Shown here: positions 14,279 to 16,021 of the stretch, piece after piece
Layout of the letters: each line of letters starts with the position of its first letter
Position numbering within the stretch: position 1 is the first letter of the stretch
NCBI GenBank assembly: GCA_965656875.1
Contig: CBFHMJ010000006.1
Span: 1 to 16,021 of the forward strand
Source: CBFHMJ01 sp965656875
GTDB lineage: Bacteria; Pseudomonadota; Gammaproteobacteria; Enterobacterales; Alteromonadaceae
Length of the DNA: 16,021 bases
Reading direction: 5' to 3'
The notes under the pieces: model-generated
The model's database searches: none
Told to the model about the DNA's origin: nothing
Seen by the model: the letters and a program-made list of their open reading frames with translations, nothing else
Program-made: the position numbers and the translations under genes

Positions 14279-14970
14279 GATGGTGAAACGCACTAGCCAA
14301 AAATGTACTAACTGGCGAGCAGGCATGGAAACCGGTGCCGCAAACATTCGTGAACCCTGATAATCGCCTTTATGAAATCCTGCTGGATACCGACAAAAAC
14401 AGACCGCTGACACTGAAAGCCTCGGCAACACATCCGTTTACGCCCCAGCAAAAGGCTGGCGGACAACGATTTAATTAGCGTCTGGCGATGTGATTGAAAC
14501 CGATGGTCCCCCCCAGCCCGGGTGATTTCAGTCAATGATTTACATGCAATGCACTGATGTATAATTTTTCGGTGGCTGACTTTGAAACGTATTATGTATC
14601 AAGTGAATGGGTACATTACTGTCCAGAGTTTACAAAGAATGCAGATATCTTTAATAAACTTAATGTTGACGATGTCGCGACCCTGAATAAAAAGTTCGGT
14701 AATGGACAAACAATGCAAGACAAAGCTATATCAACGGTTTTAGCTAATGCCTCGAATCGTAAGGGCGGAATTGATCAGGCAGCTTCTGTAATTTAAGATA
14801 TTGCTGATGGCCATTTACCTTAAAATAGAAACAACAGGACGACTCAAGCACTCGTCGAATCATTTGATTTAGGTATTTCCTCTAAGCAATTAAGAGGTGT
14901 GATAGATCGAGTTGGTAGCGGCTCGCTAAAAGAGGTTGATGATATTGCTAAAGCATTGGGTGGTGGTTAA
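14279..14970 (+). pseudogene. Degenerate Hint domain with a toxin tip holding two in-frame TAA codons
   Basis: Hint pieces appear in shifting frames: DGET, then LAKNVLTGEQAWKPVPQTFV, NPDNRLYEILLDTDKNRPLT, LKASATHPF, a broken middle with VGDVIETDGP-like and ARVISVND remnants, and finally MYNFSVADFETYYVSSEWVH YCP. The usual VLVHNC ending is reduced to WVHYC, so the cleavage Asn is lost. The toxin FTKNADIFNKLNVDDVATLN, KKFGNGQTMQDKAISTVLAN, ASNRKGGIDQAASVI meets TAA at 14794. The same frame gives DIADGHLP, a TAA at 14821, and then NRNNRTTQALVESFDLGISS, KQLRGVIDRVGSGSLKEVDD up to TAA 14968. GAA-to-TAA changes would explain both stops. The toxin type is unknown. Confidence 0.65.
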
Positions 14971-15249
14971 GTGATGAATACACTGAAAGAAATTTCAGAA
15001 AACCTGGGGGTTGAAGCCTCAAGCTTTGATGCTGAATGCTGGCGGGTTGCGGCGCCCCTTATCTTGAAGTTGCAAGGTGAGGGGGCATCGTTTTTGATGA
15101 AGGCTGATGGTGAAAGATCCATGAATATATTTACACTGATGATTGAGGGTGGCTCTTTGGGAGACGATTATTTGCGTTGTGAAACAGATAATCTTCATGA
15201 AGGAATTAGTCAGATTCTTTCTGATTACGCTCAGAAGTTTTGGAGTTGA
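14971..15249 (+). CDS. Putative immunity protein to the 14279-14970 tip
   Basis: The 92-residue soluble acidic protein (NTLKEISENLGVEASSFDAE, CWRVAAPLILKLQGEGASFL, MKADGERSMNIFTLMIEGGS) starts at GTG 14971 or, more likely, ATG 14974. It follows the ancestral toxin stop with no gap. Such direct adjacency points to translational coupling when the toxin was whole. I do not recognise the family. It ends 6 bases before the convergent cREC pseudogene. No frame damage is visible, in contrast to its toxin. Confidence 0.65.
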   Translation: MMNTLKEISENLGVEASSFDAECWRVAAPLILKLQGEGASFLMKADGERSMNIFTLMIEGGSLGDDYLRCETDNLHEGISQILSDYAQKFWS

Positions 15250-15255
15250 TTAACT

Positions 15256-15542
15256 TCAAATTTTGTAAATATTTTTAATGCCAACAATCATTTTTTGCGA
15301 GCTGAAATATTTGCCGAATGTACAGTAATTGTTGGGGGGAGTCATTTTCCCCATCGCAACCTTCTCATCGATCCATAAAATCACATTATAGCCAGTGCCA
15401 ACAGAGTCATCTCCTAGATCGTGATCAAGGTTAACGGCTTCTCCGTCATTCTTTTAATTAGATTTATGACTTCATTAGGCCATCGTACTAGAATCCAGCT
15501 ATCGCCCGATGGTTATTGCTCGTCGTCTAAGAATATCGTCAT
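15256..15542 (-). pseudogene. Cyclic-phosphate processing receiver-like (cREC) protein, broken
   Basis: The minus strand reads MTIFLDDEQ, a TAA at 15513-15515, PSGDSWILVRWPNEVINLIK R, then after a one-base shift near 15450 NDGEAVNLDHDLGDDSVGTG, YNVILWIDEKVAMGKMTPP. A second shift in a six-C run (15334-15339) gives TITVHSANISARKK. A third in a six-A run (15291-15296) gives MIVGIKNIYKI and a stop at 15256. The FLDDE, DHDLGDD, TGYDVILW, HSAN and AR.KM motifs match the receiver-like family that acts on cyclic phosphates and is often found near toxin loci. All motifs are present across frames, so the loss is recent or partly a sequencing artefact. Confidence 0.65.
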
Positions 15543-15550
15543 TGTGAACC

Positions 15551-16021
15551 GGCTGACCTGATGAATATCACCCAGCGAGGCTTTACCAGTCATGAACATG
15601 TGGACCACGCGGATGTTCATGACCAGCCGTATCTACGACCCGACCCTGGGCCGCTTTATGCAGGCGGACCCGATTGTCCAGGCACCGGACAACCTGCAAA
15701 GCCTGAACCGTTACAGCTATGTGTTTAATAATCCACAGAGTTATACGGACCCGACAGGGTATTCGGCGGAAGATAATTATGTCCTGGATGAATATCAGTG
15801 TTCAGCCTGTTTTTCAGATTCTTACAGCTATTTCTATCCGTGGTATGAAGCGTGACATGGTGCGGAAGGTTACACCGGTGTCTGGTATCTGATCGGTTAT
15901 TCTGACTGGGCAAAGGCTGCCTATGGTAACAGCGCTGAAATTATGGATTTCAACGAATTCTATATCTCAAGGGATTTGCTCACTCCGGAAGTACAGAACG
16001 TTCGTACGGGTATCACTGAAT
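15551..16021 (+). pseudogene. Rhs family-B core end and linker, second copy, broken and cut by the window
   Basis: From TDLMNITQRGFTSHEHVDHA DV it follows 12840 onward closely. A five-base loss at about 15615 (GATGTTATCCACATG there, GATGTTCATG here) changes frame. Then SRIYDPTLGRFMQADPIVQA, SLNRYSYVFNNPQSYTDPTG and the linker SAEDNYVLDEYQCSACFSDS continue to a TGA at 15853, where the other copy has CTA. The frame stays open beyond it (WAKAAYGNSAEIMDFNEFYI) to the window edge. Its tip and any immunity gene lie outside. Confidence 0.7.

Noticed and set aside
9492..15855. Reassigned stop codons or a suppressor, since many frames continue after a single stop.
   Set aside because: All three stops occur (TGA, TAA, TAG), indels are also present, and the intact small genes end normally. 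Decay explains it better.
1..16021. CRISPR arrays, tRNA or rRNA genes, riboswitches.
   Set aside because: No regularly spaced short repeats, cloverleaf or rRNA-like sequence was seen on either strand.

Overview
This window is a decayed Rhs (YD-repeat) polymorphic-toxin locus. The Rhs core styles, the SymE-like and DUF6717-like pieces and the IS21, IS3 and Tn3-resolvase remnants suggest a gammaproteobacterium, perhaps a marine one such as a Shewanella or Vibrio relative. That placement is inference. There is no housekeeping gene, tRNA, rRNA or CRISPR array to anchor it. Rhs cores are GC-richer and the tips and immunity genes are clearly AT-rich, as expected for modular tip exchange.

Layout. 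1-90 is the right end of an IS21-type remnant. 91-3364 is Rhs copy A1, truncated at its 5' end but with an intact tip that looks like an M91/NleD-type zinc metallopeptidase, followed by an overlapping exported putative immunity gene. 3487-3809 is a broken tyrosine recombinase and a 91-bp mini-IS. 3810-5380 is Rhs copy A2, whose tip is only a 44-residue remnant, plus an immunity gene. 5594-6399 holds transposase and resolvase remnants around a second mini-IS. 6413-7648 is Rhs copy A3, which has lost its toxin. 7683-9201 is bounded by a 65-bp direct repeat and holds a toxin tail, a membrane immunity gene and a dead IS3-family element. 9204-10094 is a Hint/toxin wreck with an intact immunity gene. 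10210-10575 (minus strand) is a DUF6717-like fragment and a SymE-like pseudogene. 10579-12308 holds two dead toxin tips, each followed by an intact immunity gene. 12324-12535 is an IS21 end with the istB 3' part. 12545-14112 is a second Rhs family (B) with a tip broken by one stop, and an exported putative immunity gene. 14279-15249 is a Hint/toxin wreck with an intact immunity gene. 15256-15542 (minus strand) is a cyclic-phosphate receiver (cREC) pseudogene. 15551 to the end is another broken family-B Rhs copy.

How it fits together. Eight small genes sit exactly where an immunity gene should be, right after a toxin tip, and all eight are open. Of the eight tips only one (A1) is intact. The others carry in-frame stops, single-base indels or large deletions. 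The region therefore reads as an immunity bank: toxin modules decay while their antidotes persist. Several breakpoints can be read directly: IS21 mini-elements formed by deletion between the istB end and the terminal repeat, and an Rhs deletion between two GCACTGG repeats. No Rhs gene here has its N-terminal secretion region, so none is a complete delivery-competent toxin. The intact parent copy would have to lie outside the window.
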